Positions 18,001-25,228 of a stretch of DNA of 64,000 bases are shown in pieces. Every line of letters begins with the position of its first letter. The first letter of the stretch is position 1. A program made the translations under genes and the position numbers. The stretch spans positions 372,438-436,437 of the forward strand of contig DGLA01000010.1 in the NCBI GenBank assembly GCA_002387205.1, read 5' to 3'. This stretch comes from Stutzerimonas stutzeri (GTDB lineage: Bacteria > Pseudomonadota > Gammaproteobacteria > Pseudomonadales > Pseudomonadaceae). The notes below the pieces were generated by a model, which saw only the letters and a program-made list of their open reading frames with translations, searched no databases and was not told the origin of the DNA.

Positions 18001-18786
18001 GACGAGATTGTCGGGGAAGCCGCCACTTCGTTGTTCAACGACGCCCAGGCGATGCTCAACAAGCTGGTCGATGAAAAGCTCATCAAAGCCCGTGCGGTGT
18101 TTGGCTTCTGGCCAGCCAATCAGGTCGACGAAGACGACATCCAGGTCTATGACGACAACGGCGAAACCCTGGCCACCCTGCACCATCTGCGCCAGCAGAC
18201 GGTTAAGACCGACGGCAAGCCAAACTTCTCGCTGGCCGATTTCGTCGCCCCGAAAAGCAGCGGCGTGACCGATTACGTGGGGGGTTTCATCACGACTGCG
18301 GGCATTGGCGCCGAGGAAGTGGCCAAGGCCTATCAGGACGCCGGAGACGACTACAACTCGATCATGGTCAAGGCTCTCGCCGACCGTCTGGCCGAGGCAT
18401 GCGCCGAATGGCTGCACCAGCAGGTTCGCAAAAGCTGGTGGGGCTATGACCCCGAGGAGCAGCTGAGCAACGACGAGCTGATCAGGGAACAGTACAAGGG
18501 TATCCGCCCCGCACCGGGTTACCCCGCCTGCCCGGATCACACCGAAAAAGGCACCCTGTTCCAGCTGCTCGACGCCGATGGCGTCAGCCAGGTGACGCTG
18601 ACCGAGCACTACGCGATGTTCCCCACGGCAGCAGTCAGCGGCTGGTATTTTGCCCATCCCAAGGCTCAGTACTTTGCAGTCGGCAAGATCGACAAGGACC
18701 AGGCCGAGCGCTATAGCAAGCGCAAAGGACAGGAGCTTGCCGTGACCGAACGCTGGCTGATGCCGAATCTGGGTTACGACAACTGA
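15094..18786 (+). CDS. metH: Cobalamin-dependent methionine synthase MetH
   Basis: A 1230-residue modular enzyme transferring the methyl group of methyltetrahydrofolate to homocysteine through methylcobalamin. Modules in order: the homocysteine domain with zinc ligands Cys250 and Cys313-Cys314 (GGCCGTTP); the folate domain (FVNVGERTNITGSARF); the B12-binding region with DxHxxG as Asp759, His761, Gly764; and the reactivation/AdoMet domain ending with GIRPAPGYPACPDHTEKG. The start at 15094 (MLDRNARLQALQQ) matches the family N-terminus better than the track start at 15058. All modules are intact and the length is standard. It stands alone, followed by a strong hairpin. Confidence 0.97.
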   Translation: MLDRNARLQALQQALKERILILDGGMGTMIQSYKLEEADYRGERFADWPQDLKGNNDLLILTRPDAISAIEKAYFDAGADIVETNTFNATRVSQADYGMEELVYELNVEGARLAREAADAKTAETPDQPRFVAGVLGPTSRTCSLSPDVNNPGYRNVTFDELVENYTEATRGLIEGGSDLILIETIFDTLNAKAAIFAVQQVFEEIGFELPIMISGTITDASGRTLSGQTTEAFWNSVRHAKPISVGLNCALGAKELRPYLEELSNKAETHVSAHPNAGLPNAFGEYDESPAEMARVVEEFAASGFLNIVGGCCGTTPAHIEAIAKAVAKYAPRVIPDIPKACRLSGLEPFTIDRSSLFVNVGERTNITGSARFARLIREENYTEALEVALQQVEAGAQVIDINMDEGMLDSKKAMVTFLNLIAGEPDISRVPIMIDSSKWEVIEAGLKCIQGKGIVNSISMKEGVDAFKHHARLCKRYGAAVVVMAFDEAGQADTAERKREICQRSYDILVDEVGFPPEDIIFDPNIFAVATGIEEHNNYAVDFIEACAYIRDHLPYALTSGGVSNVSFSFRGNNPVREAIHSVFLYYAIQNGLTMGIVNAGQLEIYDEIPKKLRDAVEDVVLNRTPNGTEALLAIADEFKGDGSVKEAETEEWRGYTVEKRLEHALVKGITTHIVQDTEEFRQQCARPIEVIEGPLMAGMNVVGDLFGSGKMFLPQVVKSARVMKQAVAHLIPFIEAEKGDKPEAKGKILMATVKGDVHDIGKNIVGVVLGCNGYDVVDMGVMVPAEKILQTAIAEKCDIIGLSGLITPSLDEMVHVAREMQRQDFHLPLMIGGATTSKAHTAVKIDPHYKNDAVVYVTDASRAVGVATTLLSKELKPVFVQKTREEYAMIRERTANRSARTERLTYEEAIAVRPKFDWAEYSPVKPTFTGRKVLEDIDLRTLVDYIDWTPFFISWDLAGKYPRILDDEIVGEAATSLFNDAQAMLNKLVDEKLIKARAVFGFWPANQVDEDDIQVYDDNGETLATLHHLRQQTVKTDGKPNFSLADFVAPKSSGVTDYVGGFITTAGIGAEEVAKAYQDAGDDYNSIMVKALADRLAEACAEWLHQQVRKSWWGYDPEEQLSNDELIREQYKGIRPAPGYPACPDHTEKGTLFQLLDADGVSQVTLTEHYAMFPTAAVSGWYFAHPKAQYFAVGKIDKDQAERYSKRKGQELAVTERWLMPNLGYDN

Positions 18787-18789
18787 CAG

Positions 18790-18816
18790 ACAAGGCGGGT
18801 GAGCGGCCCGCCTTGT
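18790..18816 (+). terminator. Hairpin terminator after metH
   Basis: ACAAGGCGGG and CCCGCCTTGT form a perfect 10-bp stem with a 7-base loop, beginning four bases after the metH stop. The downstream tract is only weakly T-rich (TTCATTCCT). Confidence 0.7.
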
Positions 18817-18846
18817 TCATTCCTGACCTCGCAGGCGAAAAACCTT

Positions 18847-19176
18847 ATGTCTATCGAAACGCCTTACCTGCTCGATCAGCTGGAAACTGCAGACATGCTG
18901 GAGATCGATGGCCTGCATGCCTGGCAATTCATACTGGCCGAAGCGGTACTCGACCAGGCCGATGCAGCCGCCGCAGCCGACCAGCCATTCGCGAGCGAGG
19001 ACGTCGTCCTGACTGTCGAGTGCGTCGACGGGCGCGAGCGCCGCAGTTGGCGTTTTAGCTACAACCAGATCATGGAAGCCCAGTACCTCATCGATACAGA
19101 CAGCTGGCTGCTGGACGACGGCAAGCACCGTCTGAGATGCCTGGGCGCGCTAGGTATAAGCGACGATGCGGAGTAA
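18847..19176 (+). CDS. DUF5629-like small protein
   Basis: A 109-residue acidic soluble protein (MSIETPYLLDQLETADMLEI). I associate it with the Pseudomonas-restricted DUF5629 family, which I recall beside metH; its function is unknown. It has a helical, Asp/Ala-rich N-terminal half (AEAVLDQADAAAAADQPF) and a beta-rich C-terminal half (VVLTVECVDGRERRSWRF). No signal peptide or metal motif. The ATG at 18847 is preferred over an upstream frame that would begin inside the terminator hairpin. Confidence 0.75.
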   Translation: MSIETPYLLDQLETADMLEIDGLHAWQFILAEAVLDQADAAAAADQPFASEDVVLTVECVDGRERRSWRFSYNQIMEAQYLIDTDSWLLDDGKHRLRCLGALGISDDAE

Positions 19177-19227
19177 GGGCGAAAAACACAGTAGCAGAAC
19201 AATCTGCGTTTCTTTCACCAGCAGGGT

Positions 19228-19704
19228 CTAGTAGACCGCCAGTATCTCGTAGTGCTGGCGGCGCCCGTCGACCAGCACTTGCACTTCATCGCCTTCGCTG
19301 CGCCCCAGCAGTGCATGGCCAAGGGGCGAACGCGGGGAGATGACCAATACATCGATACCCCCGACCTTGATCCGTAGCCCGGCTGCATCCGGTCCCAGAA
19401 ACAGCCAGCGGCTGCTGCCATCCTGATCCAGCGATACCAGCGCCCCTACCCTGATCGGTTCGTCGGTAGCTGGTCGTACCGTCAGGTTGCGATAGCTGTT
19501 CAACGCCGTCTCGATCTCAGTCAGGCGACGGCGTTGGCCATCGGCGAGATAGGCTGCTTCCAGCCCTCGGGTGTCGTACTTGTTTTCCGCCTTGCTTTCG
19601 GCGTGAGTTGCCGCCTCGCGGGAAGCTTCAAGCGCATCCTTGGCGATCATCAGGTCAGCCTGCAGCCGGTCAATGATCAGCGCCTGGATTTGGGTTTTGT
19701 TCAT
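19228..19704 (-). CDS. GreA/GreB-family transcription factor, divergent type
   Basis: A 158-residue protein with Gre architecture: an N-terminal helical hairpin (MNKTQIQALIIDRLQADL to about residue 75), then a C-terminal FKBP-like domain ending in SPLGHALLGRSEGDEVQV, the best conserved Gre signature. True GreA/GreB stimulate transcript cleavage through acidic residues at the hairpin tip; here the tip reads AENKYDTRGLEAAYLADG, unlike the LSEN tip of GreA. So it may bind the RNA polymerase secondary channel without standard cleavage activity, as other Gre-like factors do. Standalone, minus strand. Confidence 0.82.
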   Translation of the reverse strand: MNKTQIQALIIDRLQADLMIAKDALEASREAATHAESKAENKYDTRGLEAAYLADGQRRRLTEIETALNSYRNLTVRPATDEPIRVGALVSLDQDGSSRWLFLGPDAAGLRIKVGGIDVLVISPRSPLGHALLGRSEGDEVQVLVDGRRQHYEILAVY

Positions 19705-19941
19705 GCGTTCTCGTGGGTTGTGAATGCACAGGTGCGCAGCATGGCATCGGTATCAGCCGGGTGCCATGCCTGCTGGTATCTCCTGTTGCAAGCAGAGGTT
19801 AGTGCCTTGTGGGATCGACGGTAGCGCCGCGTGCAATATTTCTCCATTCTCCCCGCACTGGCATCGCCAGCCCTGCTAGAGCTCGGCCTGGCGTTTTTAA
19901 TCACGTACGGACGTCAACCGACGTTCCACCGGAGTCCATGA

Positions 19942-20373
19942 ATGAATATGCGCGCAGCGGTAGCCCTTATGGCCATGGTGATGTTCAGCGCAACGGCCCT
20001 GGCCGATGGGCAGACACTGAGGATAGAACTCAAGGGTATCGAACATGAGCAGGGCAAGATCCGCGTCGCGCTGTTTGCCAATGCGAAAAGCTTCCGCAAG
20101 GCAGATCAGGCATTTGCATCCCATCAGGTGCCTGCGAAAAAAGGCACCATGACGCTAACGTTCGAAGAGGTTCCAGCCGGCCAGTACGCAGTCATGGTCT
20201 ACCACGACGAAAACGCCAACGGCAAACTGGACCTGCGCTTCGGCATGTTTCCTACGGAGGGGTACGGACTATCCAATAACCCAAAGGTGATGGGCCCACC
20301 TTCGTTCGAGGACAGCGAATTCTCGGTTGCAACCGACACGCCCAGCCAGATCGAGATCGACATCCGCTACTGA
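19942..20373 (+). CDS. DUF2141 family exported protein
   Basis: A 143-residue protein with a clear Sec signal peptide (MNMRAAVALMAMVMFSATALA, cleaved after ALA at about residue 21). The mature part has the DUF2141 pattern: LRIELKGIEHEQGKIRVALF, YAVMVYHDENANGKLD and a C-terminal FGMFPTEGYGLSNNP. The domain is beta-sandwich-like and the NGKLD segment resembles a calcium- or ligand-binding loop; function unknown. Located in the periplasm or outside the cell. CGGAG lies about 10 bases before the ATG. Convergent with the DUF2892/sulfur-transport operon. Confidence 0.87.
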   Translation: MNMRAAVALMAMVMFSATALADGQTLRIELKGIEHEQGKIRVALFANAKSFRKADQAFASHQVPAKKGTMTLTFEEVPAGQYAVMVYHDENANGKLDLRFGMFPTEGYGLSNNPKVMGPPSFEDSEFSVATDTPSQIEIDIRY

Positions 20374-20410
20374 TAGCAAACCGGCAGCCATTGCTGGCTG
20401 CCGGTTGCAC

Positions 20411-20602
20411 TTAGCTGCGCAGGCGGCAGGAGTTGATACCCAACAGGCGATAGGCCGGACAGAAGCGAAATACACCGGTGACAATCGGCAATATGCCGAT
20501 CCATCCCCACACACCGATGAGGCCGGCAAGCGTCAAGCCGATCAGAACCACCCCCAGGGTGATGCGCATCAAACGATCAACAGTACCGACATTAGCTTTC
20601 AT
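20411..20602 (-). CDS. DUF2892 (YgaP-like) inner membrane protein
   Basis: A 63-residue protein with two hydrophobic stretches (LMRITLGVVLIGLTLAGLIG and GWIGILPIVTGVFRF) and the conserved FCPAYRLLGINSC ending, typical of DUF2892 proteins and the membrane part of rhodanese YgaP. GGAGG precedes the ATG at 20602; the longer 84-residue frame is rejected. It is the last gene of the BigR-PmpA-PmpB set, so a role in sulfur (sulfide/thiosulfate or persulfide) handling is likely. The two cysteines may react with sulfane sulfur; inference. Confidence 0.88.
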   Translation of the reverse strand: MKANVGTVDRLMRITLGVVLIGLTLAGLIGVWGWIGILPIVTGVFRFCPAYRLLGINSCRLRS

Positions 20603-20616
20603 GATTGACCTCCAGG

Positions 20617-21036
20617 TCATGCTGCGCGCCGGGAATCCAGCGCAGTGAACAGCCATATTCCGCAAAGCATGGCAACGACGAACAATCCGGTCTGCCAGTA
20701 GCCTGCCAACAAACCTGTCAGCGCCGGCCCGGGACAGAGACCGGCAATCCCCCAGCCGATGCCAAACAACAGGCTGCCGCTGATCAAACGTCGGTCCACC
20801 CTGCGCGCATCGGGTAACCGCATTGGCGTATCGAGGAGCGTCCGGGAGTGCCGCTTTGCCCAGCTGAACGGGACAATAGCGGCACTGATCGCACCGAACA
20901 TTACAAAGGCCAGCGACGGGTCCCAGTCACCGGCGACATCAAGAAAGCCAATCACCTTCTGCGGATTGGACATGCCCGAAAGCAGCAGCCCCATACCAAA
21001 CAGCAGCCCGGCAAGCAAAGCGGTAATTCTCGGCAT
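20617..21036 (-). CDS. YeeE/YedE-family transporter half (PmpB-like)
   Basis: A 139-residue membrane protein with about four helices and the family markers LFGMGLLLSGMSNPQKVIGFLD and GIGWGIAGLCPGPALTGL. Cys in the GLCPGP motif corresponds to the substrate-handling cysteine of YeeE, a thiosulfate transporter. Split-gene pairs of this type are called PmpA/PmpB or annotated as sulfur transporters. The ATG at 21036 follows the PmpA-like stop by one base, so the two halves are cotranslated and probably assemble. Confidence 0.88.
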   Translation of the reverse strand: MPRITALLAGLLFGMGLLLSGMSNPQKVIGFLDVAGDWDPSLAFVMFGAISAAIVPFSWAKRHSRTLLDTPMRLPDARRVDRRLISGSLLFGIGWGIAGLCPGPALTGLLAGYWQTGLFVVAMLCGIWLFTALDSRRAA

Positions 21037-21037
21037 A

Positions 21038-21472
21038 TCAGATACCCAGAAGATGACGCACGACAAACACGGTGGCAAAGCCGGACGCCATGAACATCAG
21101 CGTGGCAATGATCGAGCGTGACGAAAGCCGGGCTATGCCACAGACGCCGTGACCACTGGTACAACCAGAGCCGTAGCGCGTCCCCAGCCCTACCAACACA
21201 CCCGCGATCACCAGCGCCGGCCACTCGGTGTCGATACGCACTGCAGGCAGCTCACCGAACAGTAGCCATACGACCGGCGACAGCACGAGCCCGAGAAGGA
21301 ACAGGAACTTCTCACTACGGCCTTCGGCGTTTCGCTCTACAAGACTGGCCAGCAACCCACTGATACCTGCGATGCGCCCATTGAGCACAACGAAGACGCC
21401 AGCTGAAAGACCGATCAGCACACCACCGGCCAACGAAGCCCATGGGCTGAATTGCAGCCAGTCGATGGTCAT
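21038..21472 (-). CDS. YeeE/YedE-family transporter half (PmpA-like)
   Basis: A 144-residue membrane protein, four helices, with LIGLSAGVFVVLNGRIAGISG and the hallmark YGSGCTSGHGVCG carrying two cysteines. It pairs with the downstream half to form the YeeE-like channel that takes up thiosulfate or related sulfur species. The ATG overlaps the regulator stop by four bases (ATGA). The direct coupling to a BigR-like sensor suggests induction by sulfide or persulfide. Confidence 0.89.
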   Translation of the reverse strand: MTIDWLQFSPWASLAGGVLIGLSAGVFVVLNGRIAGISGLLASLVERNAEGRSEKFLFLLGLVLSPVVWLLFGELPAVRIDTEWPALVIAGVLVGLGTRYGSGCTSGHGVCGIARLSSRSIIATLMFMASGFATVFVVRHLLGI

Positions 21473-21795
21473 TTCCCGCTGTCCTCGCAGAACAGTTGAT
21501 AGAGCGTATTGATGATGGCCAACGCTTCGGAGCTGCTGATTCGGTAATAGATCTGCTTGCCCTCACGGCGGGTCGAGACCAGCCCCTCACGACGCAACAC
21601 AGACAGCTGCTGCGACAAGGTCGGCTGCTGTATCCCGAGTAGCCTCTCGAGCTCGCTGACATTGCGCTCTCCCTGTGTGAGCTGGCAGAGCAGCAACAGG
21701 CGATCCGGATTGGCCAGGGCCTTGAGCAGCTGACTTGCTTCATCGGCGCTTCGCTTGAGCTGTGGAATATCAAGCACCGGCGGTGTCGCGTTCAT
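21469..21795 (-). CDS. ArsR-family persulfide-sensing repressor (BigR/SqrR-like)
   Basis: A 108-residue winged-helix regulator: LLKALANPDRLLLLCQL, ERNVSELERLLGIQQPTLSQ as the helix-turn-helix, and the GKQIYYRIS wing. Two cysteines, Cys37 and Cys103, correspond to the pair that forms a disulfide or polysulfide bridge in BigR and SqrR, releasing DNA. The usual arsenic CVC motif is absent, which supports sulfur sensing. GAGGTGA precedes the ATG. It is the first gene of the four-gene operon and probably autorepresses it through the AT-rich site just upstream. Confidence 0.88.
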   Translation of the reverse strand: MNATPPVLDIPQLKRSADEASQLLKALANPDRLLLLCQLTQGERNVSELERLLGIQQPTLSQQLSVLRREGLVSTRREGKQIYYRISSSEALAIINTLYQLFCEDSGK

Positions 21796-21819
21796 GAAAT
21801 CACCTCAATTACATTGAAA

Positions 21820-21836
21820 ACAATATATTTATTTGT
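21820..21836. promoter_or_regulatory. AT-rich operator/promoter of the BigR-like operon
   Basis: ACAATATATTTATTTGT is an imperfect inverted repeat (ACAA/TTGT arms) 25 bases upstream of the regulator start. It is sharply AT-rich against a GC-rich background and contains TATATT/TAAATA -10-like hexamers on the minus strand. BigR sites are AT-rich inverted repeats overlapping the promoter. Confidence 0.55.
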
Positions 21837-22066
21837 ATACCGATATGCAAGCGTAGCCGTTCCGCCCTGCTGCAGACAGACGCATAAGGCCGCACATGAC
21901 GTCAGACAGCATTGCCGATGGTCGGGGTGCCACTGAACTGTTGCGCTTGAGGGGCTGTCCAGAGCTGAAGCGTCCAGTGCAGCCGCATCACCTGCCATAT
22001 CGGTCTGGAACCATTATTTTTCCAAAAAGAGGAAATTTGCCGCAGGCGATCGTGCGAGACGCTGCT

Positions 22067-22072
22067 TATACT
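22067..22072 (+). promoter_or_regulatory. -10 element for the HU gene
   Basis: TATACT lies 31 bases before the GTG start. The -35 is poor. The segment upstream (22010-22040) is AT-rich and may help promoter strength. Confidence 0.35.
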
Positions 22073-22102
22073 GACCCCCCATTCCAATCTGGAGCCACAC
22101 CC

Positions 22103-22375
22103 GTGAATAAAGCCGAGTTGATTGAAGCGATCGCCACCTCCGCTGATGTACCAAAGAGCACCGCAACGCGCGTTCTTGATGCCTTCACCGAAAGCGTCAC
22201 CAACAGTCTGCAGAACGGCGACAGCGTCACGCTGGTTGGCTTTGGCACCTTTGCAGTAAAGGAACGCGCTGCACGTGACGGCCGCAACCCACAGACCGGC
22301 GCGACGATCAAGATATCCGCAGCAAAGCTGCCAGGCTTCAAGCCGGGCAAGTCGCTGAAGGACGCAGTGAACTGA
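22103..22375 (+). CDS. HU-family nucleoid DNA-binding protein
   Basis: A 90-residue HU protein starting at GTG (VNKAELIEAIA), with GGAG at 22091-22094. All HU features are visible: the helical dimerisation half, VTLVGFGTFAVKERAARDG, the DNA-contacting arm RNPQTGATIKI and the C-terminal PGFKPGKSLKDAVN. It binds and bends DNA as a dimer. Several HU paralogues exist in pseudomonads; whether this is HupA, HupB or HupN cannot be decided by eye. An upstream frame from 21896 is not part of the protein. Confidence 0.93.
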   Translation: MNKAELIEAIATSADVPKSTATRVLDAFTESVTNSLQNGDSVTLVGFGTFAVKERAARDGRNPQTGATIKISAAKLPGFKPGKSLKDAVN

Positions 22376-22399
22376 GTCACTGCTTTCTGGATACCGGGC

Positions 22400-22424
22400 C
22401 GCTGACGTCCTTGCGGACGCAGCG
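22400..22424. terminator. Hairpin after the HU gene
   Basis: CGCTG-A-CGTCC / TTGC loop / GGACG-CAGCG forms a 10-bp stem with one bulged A, 25 bases after the stop. No T-tract, so termination is tentative. The rest of the gap to 22590 shows nothing. Confidence 0.45.
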
Positions 22425-22590
22425 CCTGCTTGATGCCCGCACCGCCCCGCTATTTCCCGCCGCAGCCCGACACCCGCAGTTTCCGTACGTCTCGCCGAAT
22501 CGCGCACTCGCCAGCCACAGCGTGTTGCCCTGCAGCTCCGCCAGCTGCAATCGACACCAACCGTACCCTGACGATGGCTGGCTCTCGTCC

Positions 22591-23355
22591 TTACTTGTCC
22601 CGGTCCACCGCGAACCCTGCCCAGGCCTGGCGTGAGGGCATGATTTCCAGCCGGTTGATGTTGATGTGCGCCGGTAGCGTGGCAACGTAGAAAATCTGCT
22701 CGGCAATGTCTTCAGCCGTCAGCGGTGTGGTGGTGCTGTAGAGCGCATCGGAAGCCGCCTGATCTCCCTTGGTGCGAACGAGGGTGAATTCCGTCTCCGC
22801 CATGCCTGGGGCGATGTCGGTCACGCGCACCCCCGTCGCGACGAGATCGCAGCGCAGGTTATAGCTGAATTGCTGGACGAAGGCCTTGCTTGCGCCATAG
22901 ACGTGACTGCCGGGATAGGGCCACTGACCTGCCACCGAGCCGATATTGACGATGCTGGCACCCTTGCCGGTTTCAATCAGTGTTGGCAGCAATGCATGGG
23001 TTACGTTGACCAGGCCGGTGATATTGGTGTCGATCATGGTGTGCCAGTCGTTCAGATCGGTCTTCTGCGCGGGCTCCGGCGCCAGTGCCAGGCCCGCGTT
23101 GTTGACCAGGCAGGTGATCGCGCGGAAGGCTTCGGGCAGCTTGGCAACCACATCCTTGACGGCCTCGCTCCTGCGCACGTCGAGCGTTGCAACATGGACC
23201 GCCACCTTGTTGCCCAGCTCCTGCTTCAGCTCTTCCAGCCGCTCGGAGCGTCGACCAGTCAGTACCAGGGACCAGCCCGCTTCGGCAAATCGACGTGCAG
23301 TGGCACGTCCGAATCCGGACGTGGCACCAGTGATGAATACGATCTTGGTGTTCAT
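22591..23355 (-). CDS. SDR oxidoreductase, YdfG-like
   Basis: A 254-residue classical short-chain dehydrogenase. The cofactor motif is ITGATSGFGRATA with TGRRSERL after strand 2, which favours NADP(H); CLVNNAGLAL follows. Catalytic residues are Ser in NIGSVAG and Tyr/Lys in YGASKAF. The C-terminal EIMPSRQAWAGFAVDR is shared with YdfG-type 3-hydroxy acid (serine, malonic semialdehyde) dehydrogenases. Cytoplasmic. AGAGGAAC precedes the ATG. Standalone, divergent from the aldo/keto reductase. Confidence 0.87.
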   Translation of the reverse strand: MNTKIVFITGATSGFGRATARRFAEAGWSLVLTGRRSERLEELKQELGNKVAVHVATLDVRRSEAVKDVVAKLPEAFRAITCLVNNAGLALAPEPAQKTDLNDWHTMIDTNITGLVNVTHALLPTLIETGKGASIVNIGSVAGQWPYPGSHVYGASKAFVQQFSYNLRCDLVATGVRVTDIAPGMAETEFTLVRTKGDQAASDALYSTTTPLTAEDIAEQIFYVATLPAHININRLEIMPSRQAWAGFAVDRDK

Positions 23356-23709
23356 GTTGTTCCTCTTTCAGTTGGCAGCGCCGGGAAAGCGCCGCATTAG
23401 CCTCAGCTGTCTATGGTCCATCGCCAGGCAGATAAATTCGAGCGGATTCCAGTCTGTACGGCAATTCGAACCAGCCACTGTTTAGCCTGACCTGCTGTGC
23501 GCCCTATCGTTTCTGCTAAAGCTGAATGCTTCCATTGGGCAGGCAGGTCAGTGCCCAAAGCGACTCAAGCACCCACCCGGACCCGCATAATGCGCACCGG
23601 ATTGCCAACCCAGCACATCCAGACGCCCCCTCTGGAACATCCCGTTCCGGATGCCCTCCCATGCAAAGCCATGCCGATATCCGGCACCAACTGCATCCGA
23701 GGAGGCTAC
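23356..23709. other. Divergent intergenic region, SDR / aldo-keto reductase
   Basis: About 350 bases. A 9-bp inverted repeat, CTGACCTGC at 23487-23495 and GCAGGTCAG at 23543-23551, with 47 bases between, could be a looped operator or chance. No promoter consensus or RNA gene was recognised. GGAGG at 23701-23704 belongs to the aldo/keto reductase. Confidence 0.35.
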
Positions 23710-24681
23710 ATGCGAATCACCCTTCCACGTCTCGGCTTTGGCGGCGCGCCGCTGGGCAACATGTTCACTCCGCTCGACGAAGCTACCGCCGACGCTACCC
23801 TCAAGGCAGCGTGGGAGGCTGGCATCCGCTACTACGACACCTCACCACACTATGGCGCCGGCCTCGCCGAGCAGCGCTTCGGACGCTTGCTGAGCAAGAA
23901 GCCGCGCGACGAGTTTGTGCTGAGCACCAAGGTGGGCCGCCTGTTGCGGCCAACGAACGCGCCGGAAAATGCCAAGCCTTTCGTCGATGAGCTGCCCAAC
24001 AAACGCGTCGTTGACTACTCGGCCGATGGTGCGCGTCGCTCAATTGAAGACAGTCTGGAACGGATGGGTGTCGACCGAATCGACGTCGCCTTCATCCATG
24101 ACGTATCCGAGGACCAATGGGGGCCGCAGTGGACCGAGTTTTTCCAGCAGGCCATGCAGGGCGCGGCGAAAGCGCTGACGCAGATGCGCGATGAAGGAGT
24201 CATCCGCGGCTGGGGCCTTGGCGTCAATCTCGTCGAGCCGTGCCGGATGGCCCTCGAGCAATCCGATCCTGACGTATTCCTGCTCGCGGGTCGCTACTCC
24301 CTACTCGATCATCGCGAAGCACTGGATACGCTGTTCCCGCAATGCGTGGAACGTGGCGTCGGCATCGTCGTCGGGGGGCCGTTCAATTCAGGCGTGCTGG
24401 CCGGTGGAGAGCATTACGACTACGCCCAGGCACCTGATGAGATTCGCCAGAAGACCCGGCAGATAGAAGCGGTCTGCGAGCAGTTCGGTGTGGATCTGCG
24501 TGCTGCTGCGCTGCAGTTCTGCCTGGCCCACCCAGCTGTGCTGTCAGCGATTCCCGGCACCAGCAACCCGAAACGCCCGGCGCAGTATGTGCAGCAGTTC
24601 GAGACAGTGATTCCTGCCGACTTCTGGCGTGCGCTGAAAGCCAAGCAGTTGCTCCCCGAAGACGTGCCGGTCCCGACCTGA
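23710..24681 (+). CDS. Aldo/keto reductase, aldose dehydrogenase-like
   Basis: A 323-residue NAD(P)-dependent oxidoreductase with the AKR barrel. Catalytic tetrad in order: Asp and Tyr in YYDTSPHYGAG, Lys in LSTKVGRLL, His in VAFIHDVSED. The RRSIEDSLERMGVDRID and FSGVLAGG-like late-barrel segments, and PGTSNPKRPAQYV near the C-terminus, resemble the D-threo-aldose 1-dehydrogenase (L-fucose/L-galactose dehydrogenase) and pyridoxal dehydrogenase subgroup. The exact substrate is not readable. GGAGG at 23701 fixes the start at 23710; the 71-codon extension upstream is non-coding. No sugar-catabolic neighbours. Confidence 0.88.
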   Translation: MRITLPRLGFGGAPLGNMFTPLDEATADATLKAAWEAGIRYYDTSPHYGAGLAEQRFGRLLSKKPRDEFVLSTKVGRLLRPTNAPENAKPFVDELPNKRVVDYSADGARRSIEDSLERMGVDRIDVAFIHDVSEDQWGPQWTEFFQQAMQGAAKALTQMRDEGVIRGWGLGVNLVEPCRMALEQSDPDVFLLAGRYSLLDHREALDTLFPQCVERGVGIVVGGPFNSGVLAGGEHYDYAQAPDEIRQKTRQIEAVCEQFGVDLRAAALQFCLAHPAVLSAIPGTSNPKRPAQYVQQFETVIPADFWRALKAKQLLPEDVPVPT

Positions 24682-24865
24682 TGCGTTGATGTTCGAGCCG
24701 GGCAAGACGCTGTTCGTGTCGGCAAGAACCTCCAGGGCAACGACATGCACGAAAGGACAGAACGGTCCCGACAGTTCGGCTTACGTCACCCGGAAAGAGA
24801 GAAGAGCTGCCAGCTAACCGCGCAAACCTGCCTGCGGAGATCGGATACCGTTCGCTTGCCAGCAG

Positions 24866-25228
24866 TTAATCCGCGGCCAAAGCCTGGCGCACGACGCGCT
24901 CAAGATCGCTGAAAAAGAATGGCTTCTGGAGCGTCGGAACCTGGGCGTAGCAGGGATCCATACCGAGCGAGCCATAGCCGGTGGCGAAGACCAGCGGGAT
25001 GTTGCGGGCAAGCAGACGTTCAGCGATGGGGAAGCTGCTCACACCGTCCAGGTTGACGTCCAAGATCGCAAGGTCGAAGTCGCCGTGCTCCGCAGCCTCA
25101 AGCCCTTCGGCGAAACGGGGTACCAGCTCGATGGCCCCGCACCCGATATCCTGCAGCATGTCCTCGAGCAGCATGCCCACCAGCGCCTCATCCTCGATCA
25201 CCAGGACCCGCGCGCATTGAATATTCAT
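24866..25228 (-). CDS. Single-domain response regulator partnered with the HWE kinase
   Basis: A 120-residue CheY-like receiver: acidic IEDEALVGML, phosphoacceptor Asp57 in LAILDVNLDG, VFATGYG with the switch Thr, and LQKPFFF with the Lys. It has no output domain and so acts through protein contacts or as a phosphate sink. The ATG overlaps the kinase stop by four bases (ATGA), so translation is coupled. The longer 187-residue frame begins inside the kinase gene and is not used. Confidence 0.9.
   Translation of the reverse strand: MNIQCARVLVIEDEALVGMLLEDMLQDIGCGAIELVPRFAEGLEAAEHGDFDLAILDVNLDGVSSFPIAERLLARNIPLVFATGYGSLGMDPCYAQVPTLQKPFFFSDLERVVRQALAAD

Noticed and set aside
22376..22590. Small plus-strand frames after the HU gene
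   Set aside because: They lack an RBS and are Pro/Ser/Arg-rich; one runs into the end of the minus-strand SDR.
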